From the NCBI GenBank assembly GCA_027326105.1, contig DAHWFB010000007.1, positions 1 through 40,572 on the forward strand: a stretch of 40,572 nucleotides of DNA, in the 5' to 3' direction. The notes beneath the pieces were generated by a model. That model did no database searches. It had not been told where the DNA came from and worked only from the letters and a program-made list of their open reading frames with translations. The translations under genes and the position numbers were made by a program. Below are positions 32,112 through 40,572 of the stretch, in pieces. The DNA is from Acetobacteraceae bacterium. Lineage in GTDB: Bacteria > Pseudomonadota > Alphaproteobacteria > Acetobacterales > Acetobacteraceae. The stretch's first letter is position 1, and each line of letters starts with the position of its first letter.

Positions 32112-33485
32112 TCAGCACTCGGTGAAATTGACCGCGAGCCCGCCCTGCGACGTCTCCTTGTATTTGGACTGCATGTCTGCCCCGGTCTGGCGCATGGTGG
32201 CGATCACCTGATCGAGCGAAACCCGGTGCGTCCCATCGCCGCGCAACGCCAGCGAGGCGGCACTGATCGCCTTCACCGCCCCGAAGGCATTGCGCTCGAT
32301 GCAGGGAATCTGCACCAATCCCCCCACCGGGTCGCAGGTCATGCCGAGATGGTGTTCCATCCCGATCTCGGCCGCGTTCTCCACCTGCGCCGGGGTCGCG
32401 CCGAGCGCCGCGGCCAAGCCGGCGGCGGCCATCGAACAGGCCACCCCCACCTCGCCCTGGCACCCCACCTCGGCCCCCGAGATCGAAGCATTCATTTTGA
32501 ACAGACCGCCGATCGCGGTCGCGGTCAGCAGGAAGCGCTGGGTGCCCGCCGGCTCCGCGCCGGGGCAGAAGTCGCGGTAGTAGCGCAGCACCGCCGGTAC
32601 CACCCCAGCCGCGCCGTTGGTCGGCGCCGTCACCACGCGCCCGCCGACGGCGTTCTCCTCGTTCACCGCGATGGCGAAGAGGCTTACCCAATCCATCATC
32701 TCGTGGGGCGCGCGCGGCTCGTTGCGGCTCGCATCCGCCTCCAGCCGCTCGCGAATGCCAGCGGCGCGGCGGCGCACCCGCAGCCCGCCCGGCAATTCCC
32801 CCCGATCGCCCATGCCGCGGTCGATGCACGCCATCATCACCGCCTCGACCCGGCCGAGGTGAGCGAGCACCTCGGCCTCGCCCACCGCGACGCGCTCGTT
32901 CGCCAGCACCATCTCCGCGATCGAAAGCCCACTCTCGGCGGCCATACGCAGGAGATCGGCGCCGCTGCGATAGGGGTAGGGCAGCGCCGGCCCCGCCGCC
33001 GCCGACACCGTCGCCTCCTCCTCGCGCAGGATGAAGCCGCCACCAACCGAGCACCAGCGCCCTCGCGCCAGCGTCCGCCCTTCGGCGTCGAATGCTTCCA
33101 GCGCCAGCGTATTGGGGTGGCGCGGGGTCGGCGAAAGCCGGTCGAACACCAGGTCGGCGGCGGGATCGAACCCGATCTCCCGCCGTCCGCCCAGCGCCAG
33201 CCGTCGCTCCCGCCCGAGCCCTTCCATGATTCGGGCGGCGAATTCGGGATCGACACTCTCCGGCGTCTCTCCGGCCAGCCCGAGCACCACCGCGCGATCG
33301 CTGCCGTGGCCTTGGCCGGTCCAGGCGAGCGAGCCGAGCAGGACGGCCCGCACCCGCGCCACCCGCCCGAGCAGCCCGCCCGTCGCGAGATCGGCAACGA
33401 ACGCGCCCGCCGCCTTCATCGGTCCCACCGTGTGCGAGGAAGAAGGGCCGATGCCGATCTTGAACAACTCCCCCACCCCGATCAT
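32112..33485 (-). CDS. sdaA: L-serine dehydratase, iron-sulfur type
   Basis: This 457-residue single-chain L-serine ammonia-lyase makes pyruvate and ammonia using a [4Fe-4S] cluster. The N-terminus has [13 protein letters not shown], the family signature. Cluster cysteines lie in [17 protein letters not shown] and in [18 protein letters not shown] toward the C-terminus. The ATG at 33485 overlaps the soxG stop codon, so it is translationally coupled to the sarcosine oxidase operon. This makes biochemical sense: glycine and methylene-tetrahydrofolate from sarcosine can make serine by GlyA, and this enzyme would carry it on to pyruvate. A longer frame to 33626 would overlap soxG and is rejected. 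Confidence 0.92.
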   Translation of the reverse strand: MIGVGELFKIGIGPSSSHTVGPMKAAGAFVADLATGGLLGRVARVRAVLLGSLAWTGQGHGSDRAVVLGLAGETPESVDPEFAARIMEGLGRERRLALGGRREIGFDPAADLVFDRLSPTPRHPNTLALEAFDAEGRTLARGRWCSVGGGFILREEEATVSAAAGPALPYPYRSGADLLRMAAESGLSIAEMVLANERVAVGEAEVLAHLGRVEAVMMACIDRGMGDRGELPGGLRVRRRAAGIRERLEADASRNEPRAPHEMMDWVSLFAIAVNEENAVGGRVVTAPTNGAAGVVPAVLRYYRDFCPGAEPAGTQRFLLTATAIGGLFKMNASISGAEVGCQGEVGVACSMAAAGLAAALGATPAQVENAAEIGMEHHLGMTCDPVGGLVQIPCIERNAFGAVKAISAASLALRGDGTHRVSLDQVIATMRQTGADMQSKYKETSQGGLAVNFTEC

Positions 33486-34036
33486 TCCGCGAGCCCTTCC
33501 CGCAGGCCGCCATCCAGCACCTGCCAGAGATAGGGCGCGAAAGAGCGCCACACCTCGATGCGGAACCGCGCCACCCCTTGCCGCCAAAGCACGATCGGGG
33601 CCTTGGCGAAGAGGGTGCGGGTGCACATGCCGACCGGAAACGCGGCAAGGTCGAGATCAAGCGGGCAGCCGATGGCAAGCAGCGCCGCCGCCCGGGCTCC
33701 GTCAACCACCACCGCGGTCTGGCGATGGCTCGCCGTGACCAGGGAGTGCGGATGCCCGGCGAGCCCGTCTTCCAGCGCCGCGGCAACGCAACCCTCGTCC
33801 GCCGCCGGGGCGAGCAGCAGCCACTCGTCCGGTCCGAGCCAGAGCGCGGCACATGCGCCCGCGCGCTCCGCCCGGCAGGGCATGGTCGGCAGATCGACCC
33901 CGAAGGCTGAACTCGCCGCGGCCACGCCCGCCGGACGCACCCGCAACACCAAGCGCGCCTCGGGCCCGCTCGCGGCGAGCCTGGTGGCGGTGGCGAGCAG
34001 GTCTAGCGCGCCTTCGCGTTCCACGCTCTCACCCAT
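33482..34036 (-). CDS. soxG: sarcosine oxidase gamma subunit SoxG
   Basis: This 184-residue small subunit of heterotetrameric sarcosine oxidase has a GcvT-like fold. Visible segments include ALWLGPDEWLLLAP, VVVDGARAAALLAIGCPLDL, and the C-terminal FRIEVWRSFAPYLWQVLD segment typical of the family. The ATG at 34036 overlaps the soxA stop by 8 bp; an in-frame ATG at 34060 is an alternative. Gene order soxB, soxD, soxA, soxG is the classic one, here followed directly by sdaA. Confidence 0.88.
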   Translation of the reverse strand: MGESVEREGALDLLATATRLAASGPEARLVLRVRPAGVAAASSAFGVDLPTMPCRAERAGACAALWLGPDEWLLLAPAADEGCVAAALEDGLAGHPHSLVTASHRQTAVVVDGARAAALLAIGCPLDLDLAAFPVGMCTRTLFAKAPIVLWRQGVARFRIEVWRSFAPYLWQVLDGGLREGLAE

Positions 34037-37000
34037 CGAGGCGCACTCCCTCGCGGTCAAAGAACACCGGGTCGCACAAGCTGACCTTCACCACCCGCCC
34101 TGGCATCGGCACGAACAGGACCTCCCCGATGCGTGCTCGCCCGCCGCGCACCATGGCGAGCGCGATCGAGCGTTCCAACGTGGGCGAGTGATAGGCGGAA
34201 GTGACATGGCCCAGCATGGGTACCGGCGCCGGAGTTTGCGGGTTGGCCACGATTTGCGCCCCCTCCTGCAGCACCTCCCGCGGGTCCTCGGTGAGCAGCC
34301 CTACCAACTGCTTGCGGTCGGGCGCGGCCATGGCGGCACGGCGGAGCGAACGGGCGCCGACGAAATCCTTCTTGGTCCGCCCGATCAGTCCGCTGAGCCC
34401 GACATCGTCTGGCGTCGCGGTCCCGTCGGTCTCCTGGCCGACGATGATATAGCCCTTCTCGGCCCGCAGCACGTGCATCGTCTCGGTCCCGTAAGGGGTG
34501 ATGCCGAAGCCGCGTCCCGCACGCAGGATCGCCTCCCACACCGCGCGTCCGTAATCCGCCGGCACATTCACCTCGAAGCCGAGTTCGCCCGAGAAACTCA
34601 CCCGGAACAGCCGCGCTTCCACACCGGCGACACGGCAGGCCCGCACGCTCATGTGCGGGAAGGCCTCGCGACCGATGTCCGCCCCTGCCACCAACGGCGC
34701 CAGCACCTCCCGCGCCCGCGGGCCCTGCAGCGCGATCACCGCCCACTGCTCGGAGGTCGAGGTCAGCCACACGTCGAGATCGGCCCACTCGGTCTGCAGA
34801 TAGTCCTCCATGGTGGCGAGCACCCGCGCCGCACCACCGGTGGTGGTGGTGACGTGGAAGCGGTCGGGCGCCATCCTGCCCACCACCCCGTCGTCCATCA
34901 CGAACCCGTCCTCGCGCAGCATCACCCCGTAGCGGCAACGGCCCGGCGCCAGCTTCGACCAGGCATTGACATACATCCGATTGAGGAATTCTGCGGCGTC
35001 CGGCCCCACCACCTCGATCTTGCCGAGCGTCGAGCCATCGAAGATGCCCACCCCCTGCCGCACCGCCCGCACCTCGCGCCCGACCGCCTGGTGCATGTCC
35101 TCGCCTTCGCGCGGGAAATAGCGGGCGCGCCGCCACTGCCCGACCTCCTCGAACACCGCGCCGGCGGCTTCAGCCCAGGGGTCGATCGGTGTGCGCCGCA
35201 GCGGGTCGAACAATTCCCCGCGCGCGAAGCCGGCGAAGGCACCGAAACTCACCGGCGTATAGGGCATGCGGAAGGTGGTCAGCCCCACCTCGGGCAGCGG
35301 CCGCCCCAGCGCAACGGCGGCGATCGCGAGCGCGTTCATGTTGGAACTCTTGCCCTGGTCGGTCGCCATGCCGGTCGTGGTGTAGCGCTTGATGTGCTCG
35401 ATGGAGCGGAACCCTTCGCGCACCGCGAGCTTGACGTCCTTTGCCGTGACATCGTTCTGGAAATCGACGAACGCCTTGACCCGCGCCGCATCCCGCCCAT
35501 GCGGGGTCGCCCCGAGCGTCCCGCCGCGCGTGTCGATCGCGCCCGTGACCGCGAAGCCGAGCCCCGGCGCGCCGCCGCGTCCGGCCGCGGCCGATGCCGC
35601 CTCGCCGGCTGCATAGCCCTCGATCAGCGCCGCGGCGAGCCCGAATGTTCCCCGGCAGGCGCCGGCGGAGCGGCAGCGCTCCGCCGGCCGCGCGGGCAGG
35701 AACGCGGCACTCACTGGGTCGAACGCCAGCTGCCCGCGCGACTGCGAAAACAGATGAACCGAAGGAGTGAACCCCCCCGACATCAGGAGAAGATCGCACC
35801 CCACCGTCTCGCCTGCGCTCGCCCCACCACCCGCCTCGCCTTCAGCGCCGATACGCACCAGCCGCGCCGAACGTACCCGCAGCCGCCCCTTGGTCCCCGC
35901 GATGGCGGTCGCCGGGCGGATCGCGATCCCCGCCGCCCGTGCCGCTTCGACTAGCGGCCCCTCCGGGTCGGGGCGCAGATCGGCGACGGCGGCGACGGCG
36001 ACACCGGCGCGGTGGAGATCGAGCGCCGCCCGATAGGCCCCGTCATGGGCGGTCGCGACCACTGCGCGGCTTCCGGGCTTGACACCGTAGCGCCGCAGAT
36101 AGGTGCGCGCGGCATCGGCGAGCATGATCCCCGGCCGGTCGTTCTCCGGAAACACCAGCGGCCGCTCGAGCGCCCCGGTCGCCAGCACCACCTCCCGCGC
36201 CCGCACCTGCCACAGCCGCTCGCGCGGTGCCTGCGGATCGGGCTCGGCGAGATGATCGGTCAGACGCTCCGCGAGGCCCACGAAATTATGCGCGAAATAG
36301 CCGAAACCGGTGGTGCGCGGCAGGACGCGCACCCGCGGCTCCCGCGCCAGCCGGGCCAGCGCCTCGGCGAGCCAGGCCTGCGCCGCCATCCCGTCGATCG
36401 TGGCCTCGGTCTCGGCGAGCAGTGAGCCGCCAAGCTCGGCCTGCTCGTCGCAGAGGATCACCCGCGCGTGCCCCGCTGCCGCCGCCAGGGCCGCCGCGAT
36501 CCCCGCCGGTCCGCCACCCACCACCAGCACGTCGCAATGGGCGTAGGTCTGGGCGTAGCGGTCGCGGTCGGGCAGCGTAGGCGCCCGCCCCAGCCCGGCC
36601 ATGGCGCGGATGCGCGGCTCCCAGAAGCGCGCCCACGCCCGCCGCGGCCAGAGGAAGGTCTTGTAATAGAAACCGGCGGGTAGGAACGGCGCCAGGAGCC
36701 CTGCCATCGCTCCCCGGTCGAAACGCAGCGAGGGGCTGCGGTTCTGACTCTCCGCGCGGAGCCCCTCGTAGAGTTCCACCTGCGTCGCGCGCAGGTTTGG
36801 CGCGTAGGAAGCTTCGTCGCGCCAGACGCCGACGAGCGCGTTGGGTTCGTCGCTCCCGGCCGCGACGACCCCGCGCGGGCGGTGATATTTGAAGGACCGG
36901 CCAACAAGATGCACCCCGTTGGCGAGCAGCGCGGAGGCCAGTGTATCCCCGGCGAGCCCCTGGTAGCCGACGCCGTCGAAGCGGAACGAGCGCGGGCGGG

Positions 37001-37046
37001 TACGATCGATGCGGCCGCCATCTCGGGTGCGGAAGGCTTCGCTCAC
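34029..37046 (-). CDS. soxA: sarcosine oxidase alpha subunit SoxA
   Basis: This 1005-residue subunit of heterotetrameric sarcosine oxidase binds NAD and tetrahydrofolate. The N-terminus is a ferredoxin-like region (FRFDGVGYQGLAGDTLASAL). The NAD-binding Rossmann motif DVLVVGGGPAGIAAAL lies near 172. The C-terminal 400 residues are a GcvT-like aminomethyltransferase domain that captures the methyl group as methylene-tetrahydrofolate (IFDGSTLGKIEVVGPDA, and FGITPYGTETMHVLRAEKG). No ATG fits: the start is GTG at 37046, overlapping the soxD stop (GTGA), and the frame upstream to 37214 lies within soxD. The length agrees with other SoxA proteins. Oxidative demethylation of sarcosine gives glycine, hydrogen peroxide and the C1-folate. 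Confidence 0.93.
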   Translation of the reverse strand: MSEAFRTRDGGRIDRTRPRSFRFDGVGYQGLAGDTLASALLANGVHLVGRSFKYHRPRGVVAAGSDEPNALVGVWRDEASYAPNLRATQVELYEGLRAESQNRSPSLRFDRGAMAGLLAPFLPAGFYYKTFLWPRRAWARFWEPRIRAMAGLGRAPTLPDRDRYAQTYAHCDVLVVGGGPAGIAAALAAAAGHARVILCDEQAELGGSLLAETEATIDGMAAQAWLAEALARLAREPRVRVLPRTTGFGYFAHNFVGLAERLTDHLAEPDPQAPRERLWQVRAREVVLATGALERPLVFPENDRPGIMLADAARTYLRRYGVKPGSRAVVATAHDGAYRAALDLHRAGVAVAAVADLRPDPEGPLVEAARAAGIAIRPATAIAGTKGRLRVRSARLVRIGAEGEAGGGASAGETVGCDLLLMSGGFTPSVHLFSQSRGQLAFDPVSAAFLPARPAERCRSAGACRGTFGLAAALIEGYAAGEAASAAAGRGGAPGLGFAVTGAIDTRGGTLGATPHGRDAARVKAFVDFQNDVTAKDVKLAVREGFRSIEHIKRYTTTGMATDQGKSSNMNALAIAAVALGRPLPEVGLTTFRMPYTPVSFGAFAGFARGELFDPLRRTPIDPWAEAAGAVFEEVGQWRRARYFPREGEDMHQAVGREVRAVRQGVGIFDGSTLGKIEVVGPDAAEFLNRMYVNAWSKLAPGRCRYGVMLREDGFVMDDGVVGRMAPDRFHVTTTTGGAARVLATMEDYLQTEWADLDVWLTSTSEQWAVIALQGPRAREVLAPLVAGADIGREAFPHMSVRACRVAGVEARLFRVSFSGELGFEVNVPADYGRAVWEAILRAGRGFGITPYGTETMHVLRAEKGYIIVGQETDGTATPDDVGLSGLIGRTKKDFVGARSLRRAAMAAPDRKQLVGLLTEDPREVLQEGAQIVANPQTPAPVPMLGHVTSAYHSPTLERSIALAMVRGGRARIGEVLFVPMPGRVVKVSLCDPVFFDREGVRLDG

Positions 37047-37327
37047 GACTTGCCTCCCGAAGGCGGCAGCTCGCCCGGCTTGGTGGTGGTTTCGAAGAAA
37101 TCGCTCACCGTGTCGCGCACCGCGTTGAAGAAGCGCCCGCACCCGTTGGCGTGGCGCCAGCGCTCTGCATGCCGCCCCTTGGGGTTGGTTCGCAGATAGA
37201 GAAACGCACCCCATTCCTCGTCGGTGAGCGCGGCCGGATCGGCGGGCCGAGCGATATTGGCCTCACCGCCATAGGAGAACTCGATTTCCGGGCGCAGACC
37301 GCACCAGGGGCAGGGAATCAGCAGCAT
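37043..37327 (-). CDS. soxD: sarcosine oxidase delta subunit SoxD
   Basis: This 94-residue small subunit binds a structural zinc ion. Likely ligands are C6 and C9 in PCPWCG, plus H59 and C63 in the WRHANGCGRFFNAVRD segment. The pattern EIEFSYGGEANIARP and LYLRTNPKG is typical of SoxD. A longer frame reaches 37486, but it would run through the palindromic spacer; the ATG at 37327 gives the family length. It overlaps soxA by 4 bp. The distance to soxB, 159 bp, is unusually long for this operon. Confidence 0.92.
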   Translation of the reverse strand: MLLIPCPWCGLRPEIEFSYGGEANIARPADPAALTDEEWGAFLYLRTNPKGRHAERWRHANGCGRFFNAVRDTVSDFFETTTKPGELPPSGGKS

Positions 37328-37353
37328 GGCGGCATCCTCGCTGGCTTGGTCAA

Positions 37354-37394
37354 GGCCCGGGCTCCGCCCTGGACCCGCCGGGGCCGGAGGCCCC
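37354..37394. repeat. GC-rich twin palindromes in the soxB-soxD gap
   Basis: Two short hairpins are seen. GGGGCC-GGA-GGCCCC lies at 37380-37394. An imperfect one with GGGC/GCCC arms, CCAGGGC-GGA-GCCCGGG on the minus strand, lies at about 37355-37371. Both use the same 3-base loop. Such GC-rich tandem hairpins resemble dispersed REP-like elements of Acetobacteraceae-type genomes. They lie between two genes of one operon and could trim or stabilise the mRNA. Confidence 0.5.
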
Positions 37395-37486
37395 TGATAC
37401 GAATTTTCCGAAGGGATGGGGGGTTCGCCACACCCGTCGTACCGACGAACCGCCCAGTCCTGTCTGCCTCGTTCACGGCCATTCAC

Positions 37487-38740
37487 CTAATGCGCGACCG
37501 CCGCAGCGGCGGCCTCGTCGATCAGCAACCCATCACGGAAGCGCTCGATGGTGAAGGGCGCATTGATCCGGTGCGGCTCGTCCTTCGCCATCGTCCAGGC
37601 GAAAACATGCGCCGAGCCTGGCGTCGCCTTGAACCCGCCGGTCCCCCAGCCGCTATTGACGTAGAGTCCCGGCACCGACGTCTTGGCGATGATCGGCGAA
37701 CGGTCGGGCGTCACGTCGACGATCCCGCCCCAGTTGCGCAACATGCGCATGCGCCGGAACATCGGGAACAATTCGCAGATCGCCTCCAGCGTGTGCGACG
37801 AAATATGCAGCCCGCCGCGCTGACTGTAGGAAGTATACGCGTCCGTGCCTGCCCCGATCACCAACTCCCCCTTGTCGGACTGGCTGATGTAGGCATGGAT
37901 GGTGTTGGACATCACTACGCAGGGAAACACCGGCTTCACCGGCTCGGAAACCAGCGCCTGCAGCGGATAGCTCTCGAGCGGCATGCGCAATCCCGCCATC
38001 GCCATCACCACCGAGGTGTGGCCGGCAGCGACCACCCCCACCTTGGGCGCGCGGATCGTCCCCCGCGTGGTCTCGACCCCGGTAACCGCCCCCGCAGCGT
38101 CACGATGAATGGCGGTGACCGCGCAGTTCTCGATGATATCGACGCCCATCGCGTCCGCCGCCCGGGCGAAGCCCCAGGCCACCGCGTCATGCCTCGCCGT
38201 ACCGCCGCGCCGCTGCAAGGCGGCGCCGATCACCGGATAGCGCAGATGCCGCCCGATCTCGATCGGTGGACAATAGGCCTTGGCCTCCTCTGCCGAAAGC
38301 CATTCATTGTCCACCCCGTTCAAGCGGTTGGCATGGATGTGGCGCTGAAACACCTGCACATCGTGCACCGTGTGCGCGAGCATCAACACCCCGCGCGGGG
38401 AGAACATGACGTTGTAGTTCAACGTCTGGGAAAGTCCTTCCCACAGCTTCACCGCGTGGTCGTAGAGTGCCGCGCTCTCGTCGAAGAGATAGTTGGAGCG
38501 AATGATGGTGGTGTTGCGCCCGGTGTTGCCGCCGCCCAGCCAGCCCCGATCGAGCACGGCGATATTGCGCATCCCGTGTTCCCGGGCGAGATAATAGGCG
38601 GTGCCGAGCCCGTGCCCGCCGGCGCCGATGATCAGCGCGTCATAGGCCGCCTTGGGCTCTGGCGAACGCCATTGCGCGCGCCAGCCCCGGTGGCCCGAAA
38701 GCCCCTGGCGGAACAGCGACAGGGCGGAGAATCTCTGCAT
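37487..38740 (-). CDS. soxB: sarcosine oxidase beta subunit SoxB
   Basis: This 417-residue catalytic flavoprotein subunit has an FAD-binding Rossmann motif at the N-terminus (ALIIGAGGHGLGTAYYLA, near 39-56). The GGTARHDAVAWGFARAAD segment holds the histidine region that, in characterised SoxB, carries covalent FMN. The C-terminus has VDVTPDRSPIIAKT and NSGWGTGGFKATPGSAH, typical of the DAO family. The ATG at 38740 follows GGGGAT; a longer frame to 38821 lacks a family match. It is the first gene of soxBDAG-sdaA and lies 92 bp downstream of the DeoR gene. Confidence 0.94.
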   Translation of the reverse strand: MQRFSALSLFRQGLSGHRGWRAQWRSPEPKAAYDALIIGAGGHGLGTAYYLAREHGMRNIAVLDRGWLGGGNTGRNTTIIRSNYLFDESAALYDHAVKLWEGLSQTLNYNVMFSPRGVLMLAHTVHDVQVFQRHIHANRLNGVDNEWLSAEEAKAYCPPIEIGRHLRYPVIGAALQRRGGTARHDAVAWGFARAADAMGVDIIENCAVTAIHRDAAGAVTGVETTRGTIRAPKVGVVAAGHTSVVMAMAGLRMPLESYPLQALVSEPVKPVFPCVVMSNTIHAYISQSDKGELVIGAGTDAYTSYSQRGGLHISSHTLEAICELFPMFRRMRMLRNWGGIVDVTPDRSPIIAKTSVPGLYVNSGWGTGGFKATPGSAHVFAWTMAKDEPHRINAPFTIERFRDGLLIDEAAAAAVAH

Positions 38741-38832
38741 GGCATCCCCGATCGGTTGCTGACATCTTGCACCCACGCTTCGATCCGCGCGAGCACGCAC
38801 GCGGCGACCTCCTTGAACCAATGCGACGGAGC

Positions 38833-39654
38833 CTACCCGACCTCGTCCGCCGCCGCGCCCGCCACCAGCAGCACCACCCCGTATTCGGCGAAGCGCGCGG
38901 CGATGTCGGCAGGCGGCGGCGCATCCGTCACCACCAGATCAACCTCGTCGAACCCGAGCGCGCGACGAAAGCCGCGGCGGCCGAATTTGGTATGGTCGGC
39001 GACCACGATCACCCGCGCGCTCTGCCCCACCACCGCCCGGCAGAACTCGGCCTCCGCGGCCTGGAAATCCATCAGCCCGTGCTCGGGGTCGATCGCTCCG
39101 ATCGAAAGAATGGCAGTGCGCACCGCGAACTCCTGGACGAACCCGACCGCGGAGGCGCCGAGCACAGCGGCATCCTCCGCCCGCAACTGCCCACCGGCCA
39201 GAAACACCTGGTTCCCCGGCACCACCGCGAGGGTCCGCCCCACCTCGGTCGAATTGGTCACCACCAGCAGACCCTGGCGTGCCGCAAGCTCCTGTGCAAC
39301 GACGATGGTGGTCGAGCCGGTATCGATCATCAGCGACTCGCCGTCCTCGATCTGCTCGGCGACGGCCCGCGCGATGCGCTTCTTGCCTTCGAGATTCTCC
39401 AGCATCCGCCGCGGCATCGGCGGCTCTGCCGTGGCCTCGGGCAGGGCCACCGCCCCGTGCAGCTTGCGCACCATCCCCTCGGCGGAGAGCGGGCGGACGT
39501 CGCGGCGTATGCTCTCCTCGGACACTTCTAGTCGAACCGCGAGATCGGCGACCGTGAGCCGCCGATGGCTGGTGAGCAGCCGCAGGATCTGCAACTGGCG
39601 CGAGGTGAACCGGCCCGCCTGCGCATCGGTTCCGAACGGCCTGGAACCCGGCAT
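38833..39654 (-). CDS. DeoR/GlpR-family transcription repressor
   Basis: This 273-residue regulator has an N-terminal winged helix: QLQILRLLTSHRRLTVADLA, then LEVSEESIRRDVRPL, the DeoR signature. A C-terminal sugar-phosphate-isomerase-like sensor domain includes MIDTGSTTIVVAQEL and VVTNSTEVGRTLA, then ILSIGAIDPEHGLMDF. DeoR proteins usually sense phosphorylated metabolites. The start is uncertain: ATG at 39654 has a GGGGAC upstream, while one at 39705 would place the putative operator inside the gene. It is upstream of soxB on the same strand and divergent from a kinase gene, so control of either is possible. Confidence 0.82.
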   Translation of the reverse strand: MPGSRPFGTDAQAGRFTSRQLQILRLLTSHRRLTVADLAVRLEVSEESIRRDVRPLSAEGMVRKLHGAVALPEATAEPPMPRRMLENLEGKKRIARAVAEQIEDGESLMIDTGSTTIVVAQELAARQGLLVVTNSTEVGRTLAVVPGNQVFLAGGQLRAEDAAVLGASAVGFVQEFAVRTAILSIGAIDPEHGLMDFQAAEAEFCRAVVGQSARVIVVADHTKFGRRGFRRALGFDEVDLVVTDAPPPADIAARFAEYGVVLLVAGAAADEVG

Positions 39655-39680
39655 CGCTATCGTCCCCGCACGCCGATTGG

Positions 39681-39693
39681 CGATATTCGATAT
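39681..39693. promoter_or_regulatory. CGATAT direct repeat, possible DeoR operator
   Basis: CGATAT occurs twice with one base between (39681-39693). It stands out in AT content against the GC-rich surroundings, and lies 27 bp before the chosen DeoR start and about 120 bp before the divergent kinase gene. DeoR/GlpR repressors often bind tandem TTCG-type repeats, so an autoregulatory site is a reasonable guess. Confidence 0.4.
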
Positions 39694-39814
39694 ACTTCCT
39701 TCCATAGGAGGCCCGGGCGGTCAAGTGAACCGCCGCAGGGAGCGGAAAGTCCCGCCGGTCCGGTTGATTCCCACAGCCATTCGGGCAGTATCCACACCAA
39801 CCAATGGAGTTCCG

Positions 39815-40572
39815 ATGGACACGGCAGAGATGGATGCCATCGCCCACCTGCCCTGCTGGAGCGGCCGGGTGGACATCGCCCCGCTCGCCGGCGGCATCAC
39901 CAACCGCAACTACCTGGTGCACGACCCGGGCCAGGGCCGTTTCGTTGCCCGCATCGGCGCCGACCGGCCAATCCACGGCATCCTGCGCTGGAACGAGCGC
40001 GCCGCGACCCGCGCCGCCGCCGCCGCCGGCATCGCCCCGGAACTCCTCTACGCCGAAGCCGGCATCCTGGTCAGCCGCTTCGTGGAAGCCCGTACGCTCG
40101 AGGCCACGACCTTCGCCGACCCCGAAGTGCTGTTCCGCGCCGCCCGCCTGATCCGCCGCTGCCACGACGAACTGCCCAGCCATCTGAGGGGCCCGGCGCT
40201 GATGTTCTGGCCCTTCCAGGTCAACCGCAACTATCTCGCCCGCCTCGCGCAGACCGGGCACGGCTTCGGCGCGACACTCGCCCGCTTCGCCGCCGTCAAC
40301 GCGGCGCTCGAAGAGGGCCTCGGCCCGGTGCGCATCGCCTTCGCCCATAACGACCTCCTCCCCGCAAATTTCCTCGACGACGGTTCCCGCCTCTGGCTCA
40401 TCGACTGGGAATACGCAGGCTTCGACACGCCCCTCTTCGATCTCGCCAACCTCGCCGCCAACGCGGCGCTCGGCGAAGCCGCCGAAGCCACCCTGCTCGC
40501 CGCCTGGGCCGGCACCGATCCCTCGCCCGCCGAGCGCCGCGGCTTCCTCGCGCTGAAATGCGCTTCCGCCCT
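39815..40572 (+). CDS. choline-kinase-like phosphotransferase (3' end outside)
   Basis: At least 252 residues are present, with the frame open to the window end. The N-terminus has the nucleotide-binding LAGGITNRNYLV loop. The catalytic loop is FAHNDLLPANFL near residue 178, and the metal motif LIDWEYAGFDTPLFDLAN follows, the layout of choline/ethanolamine kinases. The ATG at 39815 has GGAG five bases upstream. It is divergent from the DeoR gene. It is probably a small-amino-alcohol or sugar kinase, and its presence beside betaine catabolism genes hints at choline or an N-methylated substrate. The remaining C-terminal part is missing. Confidence 0.78.
   Translation, partial: MDTAEMDAIAHLPCWSGRVDIAPLAGGITNRNYLVHDPGQGRFVARIGADRPIHGILRWNERAATRAAAAAGIAPELLYAEAGILVSRFVEARTLEATTFADPEVLFRAARLIRRCHDELPSHLRGPALMFWPFQVNRNYLARLAQTGHGFGATLARFAAVNAALEEGLGPVRIAFAHNDLLPANFLDDGSRLWLIDWEYAGFDTPLFDLANLAANAALGEAAEATLLAAWAGTDPSPAERRGFLALKCASA

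Noticed and set aside
39565-40350. 261-residue plus-strand frame overlapping the kinase gene
   Set aside because: The frame starting at 39815 in a different phase carries the kinase motifs; this one is low-complexity.

Overview
The window is about 40.6 kb of very GC-rich, densely packed bacterial DNA. A ChpT-type histidine phosphotransferase (20365-21006), an FNR regulator and a DUF3553 protein point to an alphaproteobacterium. GC-rich twin hairpins in the soxD-soxB gap suggest a Rhodospirillales or Acetobacteraceae relative, but that placement is inference. No rRNA, tRNA, CRISPR array, insertion sequence or prophage was seen.

Region A (1-7.3 kb) covers polyhydroxybutyrate and low-oxygen control. 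It holds a UDP-glucuronate-type epimerase, 3-hydroxybutyrate dehydrogenase, an FNR regulator with all four cluster cysteines, a small GNAT-like protein, a class I PHA synthase and a fatty-acyl-CoA synthetase. Two good FNR boxes (3159-3172 and 5513-5526) lie in the two divergent promoter regions, which suggests that FNR controls storage-polymer metabolism here.

Region B (7.3-10.5 kb) is envelope-related. It has a small membrane protein, a large secreted FecR/DUF6600-like protein with a repetitive YHPP tail, and a 64-residue lipoprotein.

Region C (10.5-18.9 kb) is a catabolic module with its own importer. A tightly overlapping minus-strand operon (SDR, acyl-CoA dehydrogenase, APH-type kinase, DUF6285 protein) has the gene content of the levulinate/4-hydroxyacid pathway (lvaD, C, A, B). 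It is divergent from a Liv-type ABC importer in which LivM and LivG are fused in one polypeptide.

Region D (19.0-21.6 kb) is housekeeping: DUF3553 protein, MoaA, ChpT-like phosphotransferase and RecX.

Region E (21.6 kb to the end) is a nearly complete glycine-betaine catabolic island. GbcA/GbcB convert glycine betaine to dimethylglycine. DgcA/DgcB with a dedicated EtfA/EtfB convert dimethylglycine to sarcosine. SoxB, SoxD, SoxA and SoxG convert sarcosine to glycine plus methylene-tetrahydrofolate. An iron-sulfur L-serine dehydratase, translationally coupled to soxG, would turn serine into pyruvate; the linking enzyme GlyA is not in the window. Two GlxA/AraC-type regulators and a DeoR-type regulator lie among these genes. 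A choline-kinase-like phosphotransferase, cut by the window end, is divergent from the DeoR gene. A clear sigma70-like promoter with nested inverted repeats lies in front of gbcA.
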